Made by a program: the position numbers and the translations under genes
Notes under the pieces: model-generated
Seen by the model: only the letters and a program-made list of their open reading frames with translations
The model's database searches: none
Told to the model about the DNA's origin: nothing
In this document: piece after piece, positions 14,588 to 26,400 of the stretch
Position numbering within the stretch: position 1 is the stretch's first letter
Layout of the letters: every line of letters begins with the position of its first letter
From: Dysidea avara
Taxonomy: Eukaryota > Porifera > Demospongiae > Dictyoceratida > Dysideidae
NCBI RefSeq assembly: GCF_963678975.1
Contig: NC_089278.1
Location: 10,133,479-10,197,478 of the forward strand
Reading direction: 5' to 3'
Length of the DNA stretch: 64,000 nucleotides

Positions 14588-17500
14588 CTACAATACTGAA
14601 TAACGACCAGGTTTCTGGAAAGGTTGTGCTGAGCTGGTGATCTTTGTTATTTCCTCTTTGATAATCTGTTTCAGTTCTTGTTTAGCTAGTTGAATTGCCA
14701 GCTCAGTCATGCCCTCAAGACGGAGATACAATCTCTTTTCTCCTTCCTTCAGTTGCCGCCCTTCAGGAATGTAGAGACCTCTGACGGATATCATGGCCTC
14801 AGAATATTCAGTGACTTGATCAAGTGCATCACGATTAGTGAGTTTCCATCGTATTTGCTGGGGAAAACTGTTGATTTCTATTTCTTCCTCAAAACGAGAA
14901 TCCTTCTGAGCACCATGCTGAGATCCTATTGTCATTCCAGCTGGTAAGACAGTGTCCTCTGCACTGGCTGGACCTACACCCAGCTTGGCATTGATGGCAG
15001 CAGCTGCTTGGGAAGCTACAACGGCTTTTGGTACAGCCACATCAGTACCTTTCATGATATTGCTGGCTGCTTGCTGGGTGGCATCAACAGCACTAGACCC
15101 CAAATTCTTGTTGGTTGTGATTTTACTGGCTATTTTAGCTGCCATGGCAAGTGCCTTTCCAGCAGCACTATTGGGTTTGGGGAGATTCTTTTGTTGCATT
15201 GAGTCAGGCACAATTGGGGCATTTGGGTCCCTCAGTCTAGGCTTGCCACCAAATGCTTTCTCCATTTTTTTGTCAATGGTAAGGAGGGCAACCTCATCGC
15301 CTTCATCATCAGAATCCACCATCAGCGTACTTTTCTGTTTCAACCTTCTCTCTGTTATTTTCAAAGCTTCTGCTTCATTGAATTTGAATCCTTTACCATG
15401 AAAACCAATTGCTAGTCGCTGTTTACGCTTTTTTCTTTCCCTTCCTTCTTCTTTAAGCCGTTGAGTATATTTTTTCCACATCTCCTCCAGTTCAGGAGGT
15501 ACCGGGCAATCAGATAACTCCAGGGCTTTGATTATTTCTCCAGAGACCTTTTGGTTATCATAAGTCATAAGCGTGTAGGCAAATCCTTTCCTGCCAGCTC
15601 TCCCAGTACGTCCACAACGATGTACATAGTCCTCATAGTGGTTGGGACACTGGTAGTTCACAACCAACACCAATTGCTTGACGTCCAACCCTCGAGCAGC
15701 TACAGATGTTGCCACAAGCAGTTTAACTACTCCATTCTTGAAGTCAGCTATAGTACTGTCTCTGTCAAACTGGTCCATGCCACCATGAAGAGCCATACAT
15801 GGATACCCAACCTTCATCAGTTCCTTCAGTAGTGAGTCAGCCTCTTCTTGTCGCTCTACAAATATTAAGACACTGCCTTGTTCTTGGTACAGTCCTAGTA
15901 GCTCAAGAAGTTTGAAATACTTTTGATCATCTCGCAAGACTACAACATGCTGTTCAATGTCCCTACAGACAATACTCTTCCCTCCAATGTTGACTTCGAT
16001 TGGCTTGTTGAGAATCTTTCGTGCTAGAGCTTCCATCTGTCGAGGAAAAGTAGCAGAGAACATCACAGTTTGTCTATCAGGTCGGACGTTAGCAATGATG
16101 CGGGTCACTTGAGGCTCGAATCCCATGTCAAACATTCTATCAGCCTCGTCCAGTACAACATAAGTAACACGTCTCAGATTAGTGACCCTGCCATTGTTGG
16201 CTGCCAACATGTCAATCATTCTTCCAGGAGTGCAAATGATAATCTCTGCCCCTCGTTTGAGATCAGCAATCTGTTCACTGATGCCTGTGCCCCCATACAC
16301 ACAAACAACCCTCAGCTTAAGTGACTTGCAGAATTTTTTACACTCACTGTAAGTTTGAATGGCCAGTTCTCTGGTAGGGCTCAACACTACAGCTACTGGA
16401 CCATCTTCATATTCCAACGGTGGTTGGTCAAGAACATGTCGTAATAAGGGCAGAAGAAACGCAAGTGTTTTACCACTTCCTGTCTTGGCTGTACCAATCA
16501 TATCTCTACCTGACATGACTACAGGAATAGCCTGGGATTGGATAGGGGTTGGCTTCTCATAGTTATTTTTCTTGAGAACATCTGTGATTTTATTACTCAA
16601 GCCACACTGTGCCCAAGTTCTGACTGGCTTAGGACAATCTTTGCCCTTGACTTGTATATTTTCTAATGACTCACGATAGAGTTTAACATCTTCTTCATTC
16701 ATTTTAGCAAGTTCTGGGACTTCAACATAGAGGTTCTTGCGGAAAGGCTTGTAGTCAATTTTACTGTGATCTACCAACGGCAGTTCTTTCTTTTTATTTT
16801 TAGCTACAAGTTTTGATAAGACTGTACTAAAGTCATCTTCTTCTTCATCAGAGTACTCAACAGCATCTTGATTGTTGAGTAACAATTCACCTTTGGCAGC
16901 TGCTGCAGCAGCTGCCACCTGATCATCTCCTTTGGTAGACACTCCTTGAGCTTTGGTCACTGTCACTACTGTTGTTCCTACTGTCTTCTGCTTGACCTCT
17001 TCCTCTTGTCTTCTCTTCACTTCTGCATTAACGTCCACCATGAAAGCATCTAAAGGGTCAACCTCCTCCTTCTCTTGTCCATTTTGATCAGATTTAGTTT
17101 CTGTTGTATCAGACTCTTGTGGAATTTCATCAGGTTTCGAGTCATTTTCAGTCAAGTCCATCTTTTCATCACTAGTTTTTTCATCTCCAACATTCTCTTC
17201 TTCTTCTTCTTCTTCCTCGTCATCATCGTCGTCGTCATCAAGTGTCCAACCTTTCTTCTCTTCTTTCAGTTCTTCAGTTGATTCTGCCTCCTCCTCCTCC
17301 TCACCTTCACCATTCTCGCCATCCTTGGCTTTCTGTGCTGCCCTCCAGGCTTCCAAACGTTCACGACGTTTCTTCATTTCCTCCTCAATCTTTTTTTGTT
17401 CAGCTTTGACTGCCTCAATAGAAGTTTGCTCGTCTTCTTTTCTGCTTTTAGAATCATTGCTTCTTGCACCAGACCTTCTTGCCTTTCTGGACTCTGCCTC

Positions 17501-18142
17501 CTCTCTTGGTTCAACATCATCTTTCTTCATTTTTATAAACTCTTTCAGTTCAGCTGTGTTATCAGTCTTCCTCCTTTTTGGACTAACCGATCTACGCTTT
17601 CTCCGAATAGGACTATAAGAACGACTGCGTGATCTCCTTGGTCTCTCACGCACTGGACTTTTAGATTTCCTTTCACGTACTGGACTTTTAGATCTCCTTC
17701 TTTCACGTACTGGACTTTTAGATCTCCTTCTTTCACGTACTGGACTTTTAGATCTCCTTCTTTCACGTACTGGACTTTTAGATCTTCTTCTTTCACGTAC
17801 TGGACTTTTAGATCTCCTTCTTTCACGTACTGGACTTTTAGATCTATTTCTGTCACGTACTGGACTTCGCCTTTCTCTACTCACTCTTCTTTTCTTTACT
17901 GGAGATCTACTTCTAGATTTATTTCTCCTGGAGTCAACTGGAGATCTATTCCTTCTTATGGGAGATTTGCTTCTGTTTCTTCTTGAGGCCCCTGGAGACC
18001 TACTCCGATTTCTTTTAGAAACTGGTGGGGATATACTTCTATTTCTCTTCGACCGCTTAGCCTCGTTACCAGTAAAGTTTCTCTCATCTTCAGGTGATTC
18101 TGATCTTTCCCTCTTACGGTAGTGTTTTTTGTCCCTTGGCAT
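14588..18142 (-). CDS. DDX46: DEAD-box RNA helicase DDX46 / Prp5
   Basis: ATP-dependent helicase of the U2 snRNP that acts in branch-site selection during prespliceosome formation. A single uninterrupted ORF of 1184 residues begins MPRDKKHYRKR; the two codons upstream in frame (GTG ACA) are ignored. The first 200 residues are an SR-rich domain with SPVRERRRSK repeats, followed by acidic and Glu/Lys-rich linkers. The helicase core has the Q-motif region (KPTPIQSQAIP), TAKTGSGKT, PTRELAIQ, TPGRMID, VLDEADRMFDMGFEPQ, SATFP, ALHGGMDQ and HRCGRTGRAGRKG, and a Prp5-type C-terminal domain follows. Human DDX46 is 1031 residues; the excess is mostly the N-terminal RS and acidic tracts. It has no introns, unlike every neighbour. 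Confidence 0.98.
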   Translation of the reverse strand: MPRDKKHYRKRERSESPEDERNFTGNEAKRSKRNRSISPPVSKRNRSRSPGASRRNRSKSPIRRNRSPVDSRRNKSRSRSPVKKRRVSRERRSPVRDRNRSKSPVRERRRSKSPVRERRRSKSPVRERRRSKSPVRERRRSKSPVRERRRSKSPVRERKSKSPVRERPRRSRSRSYSPIRRKRRSVSPKRRKTDNTAELKEFIKMKKDDVEPREEAESRKARRSGARSNDSKSRKEDEQTSIEAVKAEQKKIEEEMKKRRERLEAWRAAQKAKDGENGEGEEEEEAESTEELKEEKKGWTLDDDDDDDEEEEEEEENVGDEKTSDEKMDLTENDSKPDEIPQESDTTETKSDQNGQEKEEVDPLDAFMVDVNAEVKRRQEEEVKQKTVGTTVVTVTKAQGVSTKGDDQVAAAAAAAKGELLLNNQDAVEYSDEEEDDFSTVLSKLVAKNKKKELPLVDHSKIDYKPFRKNLYVEVPELAKMNEEDVKLYRESLENIQVKGKDCPKPVRTWAQCGLSNKITDVLKKNNYEKPTPIQSQAIPVVMSGRDMIGTAKTGSGKTLAFLLPLLRHVLDQPPLEYEDGPVAVVLSPTRELAIQTYSECKKFCKSLKLRVVCVYGGTGISEQIADLKRGAEIIICTPGRMIDMLAANNGRVTNLRRVTYVVLDEADRMFDMGFEPQVTRIIANVRPDRQTVMFSATFPRQMEALARKILNKPIEVNIGGKSIVCRDIEQHVVVLRDDQKYFKLLELLGLYQEQGSVLIFVERQEEADSLLKELMKVGYPCMALHGGMDQFDRDSTIADFKNGVVKLLVATSVAARGLDVKQLVLVVNYQCPNHYEDYVHRCGRTGRAGRKGFAYTLMTYDNQKVSGEIIKALELSDCPVPPELEEMWKKYTQRLKEEGRERKKRKQRLAIGFHGKGFKFNEAEALKITERRLKQKSTLMVDSDDEGDEVALLTIDKKMEKAFGGKPRLRDPNAPIVPDSMQQKNLPKPNSAAGKALAMAAKIASKITTNKNLGSSAVDATQQAASNIMKGTDVAVPKAVVASQAAAAINAKLGVGPASAEDTVLPAGMTIGSQHGAQKDSRFEEEIEINSFPQQIRWKLTNRDALDQVTEYSEAMISVRGLYIPEGRQLKEGEKRLYLRLEGMTELAIQLAKQELKQIIKEEITKITSSAQPFQKPGRYSVL
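17671..17850 (-). repeat. 30-bp coding tandem repeat in DDX46 RS domain
   Basis: Six consecutive 30-bp units starting TTTCACGTACTGGACTTTTA on the + strand, nearly identical at the DNA level, with degenerate units on both sides. Each encodes ten residues of the SPVRERRRSK type. The period is a multiple of three, so copy-number change keeps the frame. Confidence 0.95.
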
Positions 18143-18430
18143 TGTCACACAACTACAGAGCGAGAATTTGCGTTACTAAAATAGGATACAATATAGCTTA
18201 AACTAAGGCAGTTGAAGTGTAATTTCACATGTGTGTGGCATTAATTAGAAAACTAACTACAATATATCACGTATTTACCCCTCAATCCTACAACATATTT
18301 AAATCACACACAAATACACATGTAAATTAAAACCTCGAGCTCACAGGCGTCAGAAAGAGCTGCGTGCAAAGCTAGCACGATCGAGCAAGCGAGAAGTCAA
18401 CGAAAAGAACCGATTGTGGTTTATTACTTG
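18143..18430. promoter_or_regulatory. Divergent promoter region DDX46 / LINS1
   Basis: 288 bp between two outward-pointing start codons. A bidirectional promoter is inferred; no specific binding site is claimed. Confidence 0.4.
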
Positions 18431-21209
18431 ATGTCGCATAGAGATCGTTTGCTATTGGAGCTCAGTCAGATCTATCAAAATGAACATAATTATACTATCA
18501 GCGACCAAAATATTATCCACCTCGTAAGTTTAGCTGATTGAATCTTTTTTTTTTGAGCTGAAGCCTAAGCCTTTTCGAGCCAATTCCTCCAATTACTGGC
18601 AGATAATTTTAAACAGCTGCTATGATGGTAGCTACTTTTTGTATTTTGTTTCAGGTCACAGAGATGCAAAGTGATGATAAATTTGTTAGCTATACAGCAG
18701 CTAAAGCCTTGCATTCTGTCTTGATCAAATCAAAAGAGCTGGTAAGTGGTTTTGAACTGAAAGTGTATGCTATTATGTTATTAGGCCAATTAGAATCAAT
18801 TGTTTCCCATACACCGCCCGCATATGGTTACTTTCAGCTCCATTATTCCGTATTCTTCCATTATTTCCCAGTTATTCTTGCATACTGACAGGCTCAGTAA
18901 AATCCATCTTGAAACAGTGTCAGCAGTGCTATCAATTCAGCACAAACTTTACATTTGTGTTAATTTTGCAACTTAAAAAGGAAGGTACAAGCTTAAGCAT
19001 GCTTTTATGCAGCTTTTTATGGTTGTGCCAGGCAAATAATGGCTTGAAAAGCTGGCAATAAAGTAATGAAAATGGACTGCCCGCCCCCTGCATGCAAATA
19101 TGCCTGAGTAGCGTTTATCACTACACTGATAAGGTTCTTGTTCATCAATTGCCTCTGCTGGATGCTTCTTGTGTAGGCCTGTAGCAGTACTATCCTACAC
19201 ATGTATACAACCACATGTGGACAAACTACTTCAGCATCCACTCTATCATTCATCTGTGGCATTGTGACTAACTAATCTATTACAACTTCTCATAACTTGT
19301 AATTATAACCTACCATTGTGTTAACAACTCTCACACTGCCATACATTTTGTGTGCTTGCAGAGTCTTCACTCGGTGATGCTAACCAGGTTGTTTGGTGGG
19401 ATTCAGACTGGTACGTAGACATGTCACTTAATATACATGCTGTGTTCTGTGAACATGTAGTAATTGTAAACTGGTGTACTACTAGCAGTTGTACCATACA
19501 CCTTTGGCTCTTTTTGGTATCATAATGTTATTTTATGCTTCAGGTGCTTTACAGTCAGCTCTGTTTATTGGATTCAGCCTGGAGCTAATTTCTAAATTAC
19601 TGAAGAGTTTTCATGACAATGATCAATTTATTAGAACATCTGGTTAGTTTTCAAATAGACTGTGGAGTATCTTAATATACAAACCCTGTGACTAATTATA
19701 AGCTTTGCAGTGGTATTTTGTTCTGTGAGTGTACACAATTATTTTTCACACTTAACAGGATTTGGTCAATTATATTTTGGCAGTCTGCAAAAAGTGTGGC
19801 CATCATTGCTGCAGCTTCATTTAACCAGTCAGTCTACATGTGGAATAATATCATTTGTAAGCTTCACCTCAGACATTTTGAAATACCGGTTTGATGGTTG
19901 CAGCCCTTGCAGAACTGGTGAGGAGATATCATCACTTTTGAGCACCCTCTCCCATGATGAAAGAGCAATATTGTCTTGTCAAGTATCTATAATTGAGATT
20001 TTCACACATGAGATCGTGTCAGGCCTTCTCAATCTCTGCATCAGTTTATTTGAAGTCAAGAAGTGTCTTGGGCTGTTTACTAGAATTAGTAAATTCACTT
20101 GTACTCCACATGAATTGTGTGGCACTGTACTAAATGTTCTCACAACATCCACCTTAGTGCAACGTGTCCTATTGGACTGGCTGTCTTGTCAGTCCAGTAC
20201 AACAGATGTGTGTTATATCAGAGACATATTTGAGGTGACTACAGTAAGAACAGAAATTGACAATTCTGGCAAGAGCTTACTGGCAACTGTAGTCAGAAAA
20301 CTTCTTGTGCTCAGTATTAAATGTCTCAGTGTAGTTGTGACCAATGGAAAAGGTAATTTTTACAACAAAAAGTTTACATGTTAATGTTTGTGTAACAGAT
20401 GGTGGCTGGCTAGGGCAGTTAGAAATGTTGTGTAACATCCCAGGATCATCATCAGAAAGTTTTAGCGAGAACAGCCTCAGAAATTTGATACTGGAAGTTC
20501 TGTTGGATCAAGACACTGCCATTGTTGATGCATTAACCTACTGCCTGACAATCACACAAACGATGGCGGCCAGGTAAGGTACTGTGATGGTGCCACAGTT
20601 AATGTTATCAGCAGGTTGTGTAGCAGGGTAGACAGTGGAGCAGTTCTTCATAAGGTACTGGACGTCAACTTGCTATTCATCAAGTTCCTGTTCTCCATAT
20701 CACATGACCATTTGGTACTGGTAGATTATGTCATATCAAATGAAACCTGTTTTGTAGACTTCTTAACACAATACATGATGTACATACACGACAACTGGTC
20801 AACATTTACTGCCTCACTTTCAAAACTTCAAGACATTACAAGAACGGTACACGAACCAGATGACAATAAACCCATGACACTAGTTTTGTCATCTAGAAAG
20901 AGAAAACATGATCACCTTACCCAGCCCATAGCTATAGTGTTACCAGATTCTCAGTTACAGTGTAACCTCAATGCCCAACCTACACCACAGTCCCTTGTCT
21001 CATATGACTTGACTGATAGCAGCGACAGTGAAGCGGAATATCTCCCAACTAACAAGCCCATCCTCCATGACACCATGAGCTGTATGATCAGATTACGATT
21101 GGCATTGGAGCGGATGTTGGACAAACAGATCATTTTAAATCCACAAGCTCCAACTGAGTTAGTGAACGTCATGGAAAAGGTTGAAGTGCTCTACGAGTCT
21201 ATCGATTAG
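18431..21209 (+). CDS. LINS1: Protein Lines homolog
   Basis: Ortholog of the Drosophila segment-polarity protein Lines. Human LINS1 is linked to intellectual disability and its biochemical role is not firmly known. Exons: 18431-18523, 18655-18741, 19362-19410, 19544-19642, 19759-20352, 20399-20573 and 20614-21209, phases consistent, stop TAG at 21207. The C-terminal half carries the Lines signature, FLFSISHDHLVLVDYVISNETCFVDFL, here seen as SISHDHLVLVDYVIS then NETCFVDFLTQYMMYIHDNW, and a final IRLRLALERM helix. A Ser/Asp-rich low-complexity stretch (DLTDSSDSEAEY) precedes it. About 578 residues. It is convergent with DET1 (93 bp between stop codons). Confidence 0.85.
18785..19100. repeat. 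Dispersed repeat B in LINS1 intron
   Basis: Matches the element at 28061-28833 over ordered blocks: ACCGCCCGCAT, ATTATTCCGTATTCTT, TTCTTGCATACT, GCTTTTTATGGTTGTG and AATAATGG. The terminal inverted repeat is degraded here. It is a non-coding MITE-like sequence within intron 18742-19361. Confidence 0.8.
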
Positions 21210-21301
21210 CAGCAGACAACAGATATATTATCAAGAGTTAATAGAATTACTAATATGTACATTCATTAAATTGCTAACACATATACATAATATAATAATC
21301 A

Positions 21302-23094
21302 CTAACAGTGCATATTTCTAAAGTGAAAATTGACAATATATTCATAGCTAGTTCGCTGCATGGAGATGATAAATGGTTCATAGGGGTGGAAAATGAAGGC
21401 AGCTAGTCTTCGAGTGGACGTTGTTGAGTTCTGTTGTGGTGGACTAGTATGGATTGAGAATTTCAATAATCCTCCATTTCTTGAGAAAAAGCTGTCAGAA
21501 CAAAAACACAATTCTGGATAAACAATATAGGAAACAGGAAATATGCATAGGAATATAATGAATAATGTGGAATAAAGTTGAGGGAAAAGCATAACAACAA
21601 TATCCTTGTATATTCTTACCTAATGGGCTGCTCTGCACTTAACTTGGGCCGCTCAAGAGATGACACCCATTTATCATCATAACTGAATAAGGCTAAATCT
21701 AAGTAAGGGCTAGGAGAAAAAGATTGGGAACTAATCGGCAGCTGACCAAGTAGGCGTTTCACGGCCTCTAATGGTCCTCCCATTTTGGCATTGGTGATAG
21801 TCTGCTTGAAGCGTTCATGTATTAGTCGAGCATATGAACTGCAAGCAGTAGAACAATTCATTTGATAAAAACCATCAGGACGAGAACTTGTATTTCTAAA
21901 GTGATCAGCATAATCTTCATAGAGCCTCAATAGCTCATTGGAAGTGTTCTCATAAACAGAAACAATTTCTGTAGTCTCAATGTTGTAGAAAACAAAGAGG
22001 GAAGGATGACTGATGGAAGCAGCCATTTGTAGGGTCACTATGGCCTCATTGGTGTATTTCAACATCAAATGTTTTTCATCAATCAGCTGCATCTTCCAAA
22101 TTCTAAGTCGTTGAAAGTAGTCATACTTGTAGTAAAAATCAGATAAACTATTTTTGTTTCCCTGTTTATATAACTTCAATGCTTGACGATACAGGTAGGT
22201 CATTAGTCGATGTCTCAGTGAACTAAATGTCTTCTCAGTGAATGGAGTTTCAGAGTTAACAGCCTCACTAAAAACTAGCTCATCATCTGGGTAACAAAAT
22301 CTTCCAATAGCTTGTTCATACACAAAAGAACCTGTTGGACCGACTTTGAATATATGAATGGTTTGATGGAGGACAGAGAGCACCGCCAATGTGTCATTGT
22401 ATAATGATATTCCTTGATTATGTGAGAAGTGAATAAAGTCATGTCTAAATGAATGACTATGTGTTACTCGACCACCAAGAAGATCAATCAGATATAAGGT
22501 TGAATGCTCCAGGGGGCAGTTTTCATTTGAGAACACATATTCATTGTTTCTAATTGACTCGTACACCTCATTTAATGAGGTATCTGGCAATGTTCTGGTT
22601 GACACAACGATGACATAGCGATTGTCGATGGTGAATAAGCTGCACTCTCGATTCAAATGTTCACTATTATCTTGTATAACTGAAATGTCATGTCTCAGAC
22701 GAAAGAAAGTATCAAACAATTTCAGTTTTCGTTCGGACAGAGCAAACCCCTTATGATACAACTCTTGTCCAGCTCCAGATCCCATGAATGCATACACAAG
22801 AACATTTCTCTGGTCAGAACTGATAGCAATGAGGCTATTACCATCTGGTGTAAACTTTCTGATGTAACACAGTGGAGTATGCACATCCAATTCAGTACAA
22901 TTTGGCACAACACTTTGATACACTGCTCTTTGTCGGTGTAGCATAACATTAGTTGAAGGGGTGCATATGGTTTGTCTGTCCATCAGAACCTTAATAATAT
23001 TTTGGTTTGGTAATTCTTTGAAGTGAATTGGCTCCTGAGGGTCAGTGAATGACTCAAGTTCTGCAGAGGAACCATTCTTAGCTACACCAAACAT
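21302..23094 (-). CDS. DET1: DET1 homolog (COP1-DDB1-CUL4 ubiquitin ligase adaptor)
   Basis: DET1 bridges DDB1 and COP1 in a CUL4A ubiquitin ligase that degrades proteins such as c-Jun. Exon 1 is 23094-21620 and exon 2 is 21491-21302. The start MFGVAK is the first ATG of the open frame. Hallmarks: LRKFSPDG-like IRKFTPDGNSLIAISSDQ, EHLNRECSLFT, LSHNQG-like FSHNQGISLY, TIHIFKVGP, IGRFCY, LRIWKMQLIDE, ENTS.ELL, NAKMGGPLEAVKRLLGQLP and SPYLDLALFSYDDKWV. Exon 2 supplies the C-terminal FHPYEPF..SMQRT..EYIVNFH motif. About 554 residues, as in human (550). Divergent from PIAS copy A. Confidence 0.97.
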
Positions 23095-23456
23095 GGTAGC
23101 TACGGAAACAGTAGCTCAGCATTCCATATTCCAAAGAAAACTCCCCCCGGGACACGGTAGAACAATCGTTTATAAAAACGGAGACGGAGTGAAACGCTAC
23201 AGTCGTAATTAATTTTCTTATTCTAATTAACGCTCATTTGGTTTATAACGAGTACTCGGTGAAGATTGTAACGAGGTCGTTGATTTTCGCGCGTGTTGTG
23301 TTGTGTTTGTTGTACAGTAAGATACATTAAGGTGAAGCAGTTGAAGAATTTATGGTTTTGTTCACTGAGATTTTTCGAAATTTGTAGGGAGGCGTTTCCG
23401 CCCGCTGTGTGTGAAATAGTAGTTCGTTTGTAGTTACTGTTTGTTGGTATCGTACG
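23095..23456. promoter_or_regulatory. Divergent promoter region DET1 / PIAS copy A
   Basis: 362 bp between two outward-facing start codons. A shared promoter is inferred only from geometry. Confidence 0.35.
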
Positions 23457-26400
23457 ATGTCAAGTACTCAAGATGGTTGTTCAGCTAGAGAAAGTGAAGA
23501 GCGTTGTAAAGTGAGTGTATTATTACAGCTATTTGCTAGTATACACCGCACAATCGCGTAGTATTGATAGAGTCTGTGCTGCAGTGTAGTAAGTAAAAGG
23601 AAAATAAGTGCATGATATAAAAAGTAAAGCCAAAAGGATGTTATGATCCACTGGAAGTGTGTAGGAGTGAGAAGTGTTTATATAATAATTTCTAGGAATA
23701 TTTTTGTAGCAACTGCATCTTCATATTGTATGGATTCTTACACTGGACCATTAGACATTGATAGTGTATCCCACTATCCAGATTAGGTTTTTAATGTGGT
23801 TCCAATGTGTACACTTATTCATTACCTGCTAGGCTCTGTGATTTCAGTAATGAATTAATTACATTAGCCATAATCATATTATGGGATGTGAGGTTGTGGT
23901 TCAACTTGTGGTTTTGTCATGTGACTGAAAGTGCTGTGTAAGCAAATATATTGCACACATCTATATTTGGGTATGGCACCCACACTCAACACTTAATGTG
24001 TGATTATTTGTTTATATGTGTATGCAAAGTGCCTATTGATTTATGATTATTTTTTGATGATGTTTGTAGAGACTTCTTCGGAGTTTTCGGGTAGCTGAAT
24101 TACAGAATTTGTTGCGTTTGTACGGACAGCCACGGACTGGAAGAAAGACTGAATTGTATCAAAGAATTTTGAACATGTTTCGGTGCCAAGACCACAAACA
24201 GCTGGAGGAAAGGATAAAGCACCTTTACTCACAAATCCAATCCTCTCGTTATAATAGTTACCCTTATCTACCAGTCTCATCTTCATCATCTAGTAATAAC
24301 AATAGTAGCAATAGCAGCGAAGATGAAACTTCAATAAAATTTAAATTACATCATAGTAAAATCCAGGGTAGCATGAAGGGGCTTACGCCACACTGGGGAG
24401 TGAGAGCACCCTACCATCATGGTGGTGCACATTCTGCTGTTATCCATCCAGATGTGAAATTTAAGGAGTTGGCATTTTATACTGTCGTTGATAATATCAT
24501 TCGACCAACTGCTTTAGGTGAGAAATATTTACATCATTGATCTTGTACTCCCAATCTCACAATGATTCTATAACTACAATGTGTTTCAGTCTGGATAATA
24601 GTATATTGTATATGTGGGATTGATAGTGGAATTCATCACCCATTTGTCAATTTTCAGTTTCGCAAAAAAATTACAGTAGAAGTAATTCTGGCCACACACA
24701 AGATGCATCATTTCAATTTCATCTGTCACCACAACAAACACACAGCATTGTCGCTTCAAAGTATGTTCCATTTTTCTTATTGTATGTGCTTATTAGCCTT
24801 TTGCTTTTAGAACTGGTAAAATTTCTTATGGTGTACAAGTACAACTGAGGTAAGAAATTAACTGATGTGTTGTCTTTGTTATTTATGTAATTGATGGACA
24901 CAGAATTTGTCGACAAGAAACTAGCTGTCCACAAGATGATGTCTTTCCTAAAATGTGCTATTTAAGAGTAAATGGGGAGTATACTCCACTGCCTGTGAGT
25001 AAATGGGGCGGCTGTAATACAAATTACTTGTATCCATTTATGTAGGGCTATTATCCCCAGCTCTCTCAGAAGCCAGGTTATAAGCCATCTGGTCGACCCA
25101 TTGATATCACACATCTTGTCAAGTGAGTTACCTTCTACTGTTGAGTGTGCAGGTCCACTTTCATTACTTTATAGGTTGTCAGCTTCAGAAGTGAACAAGT
25201 TCACTGTCTTATGGCAGTATGATGTATCTGTGCCACAGGTAAAACTATTACACTGTGTGATGTAGTCATGATATGCTGTAGGGTCATGTGATCTGTGTTG
25301 ATCTGGTGAGAAGCCATTCAGCTTATGATCTGTTGATGAAGTTGAAAACCAGGGGAATAAGAAGTGCAGAATTCTCGAGGGCATTATGTAAGCTGTTTTG
25401 GTTTACAATTTTTACATTATATTTAGCTTTTTTTTGTTTGCAGTAAAGCAAAAAATGTCACATGATTTTGATGCAGAGGTGGCAACAACCAGCCTAAGAG
25501 TTTCCTTGATGTGTCCAGTATGTTCTTTAGTTTGTGATATAGACACATGCATGATAATTACATCACATCCTTTGTGTAGTGTATGTTCTATTTATGCTTG
25601 ACATCATTGCCACTGTATTTGTTCTCACAAAACTCCCTTGATATTGGTAATATTTCTCCCTTACTTACATGGGAAGTAGTAATTGTGATTTCATGTGTTG
25701 GAACTTTTGTTACGATGTAGCATGTAATTGTAAACACTTTTGTGCTCTACTTGTTTGTGTAATGATCATGAGTGTTGAGATACTAAAAATAACTTTCATT
25801 TTTTTTTTAGCTGGGAAAGATGCGGATGAAGATTCCTTGTCGGTAAGTTGTTCTGTGATGGTTTTGGGGTTCTAGTTTATATACCATGTGCTTTCAGGTC
25901 GATATCTTGTAACCACTTGCAGTGTTTTGATGCCAGCTTGTACCTACAGATGAACGAGAGGTAGTTACCCTGTGTTCTAATGTGGTTTGTGTGTCAGGAA
26001 ACAACAGAGGCCAATTTGTGTATGTATGTTTGTAATCAAATTACTGGCACTGCTGTATGTGATCTGTTTGTGCTGCATATTATTAACCAGTTACATCACA
26101 GTGTTGTTTACTATACCAATACCATGATACCAATGCTTTGGATTTTACCCTTTGACCTTTGTACTTGCTTCTAGGAAAACTACCTGGATATGTCCAGTGT
26201 GTGATAGGCCTGCTCCATTTACTGAACTTATTATTGATGGGTTAGTTAAAGCTATCATAATTATGTTACAAGGTTACGGTAATTTGTCTTCTTTAGTTTA
26301 TTTCAGGAAATCCTTTCCTCCACAAATTCCAATGATATCGAGTTCTTCCAGGATGGGTCATGGAAACCAATCACAGAAACTGAAAGTATGTGTTTGTGTT

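Noticed and set aside
14952..15401. 149-codon + strand frame antisense to DDX46
   Set aside because: Shadow of the helicase C-terminal coding sequence; Ala/Leu-rich complement of Lys/Ala-rich codons.
17545..17856. 103-codon minus-strand frame with DLKVQYVKE repeats
   Set aside because: Alternative frame of the DDX46 30-bp repeat, not a separate protein.
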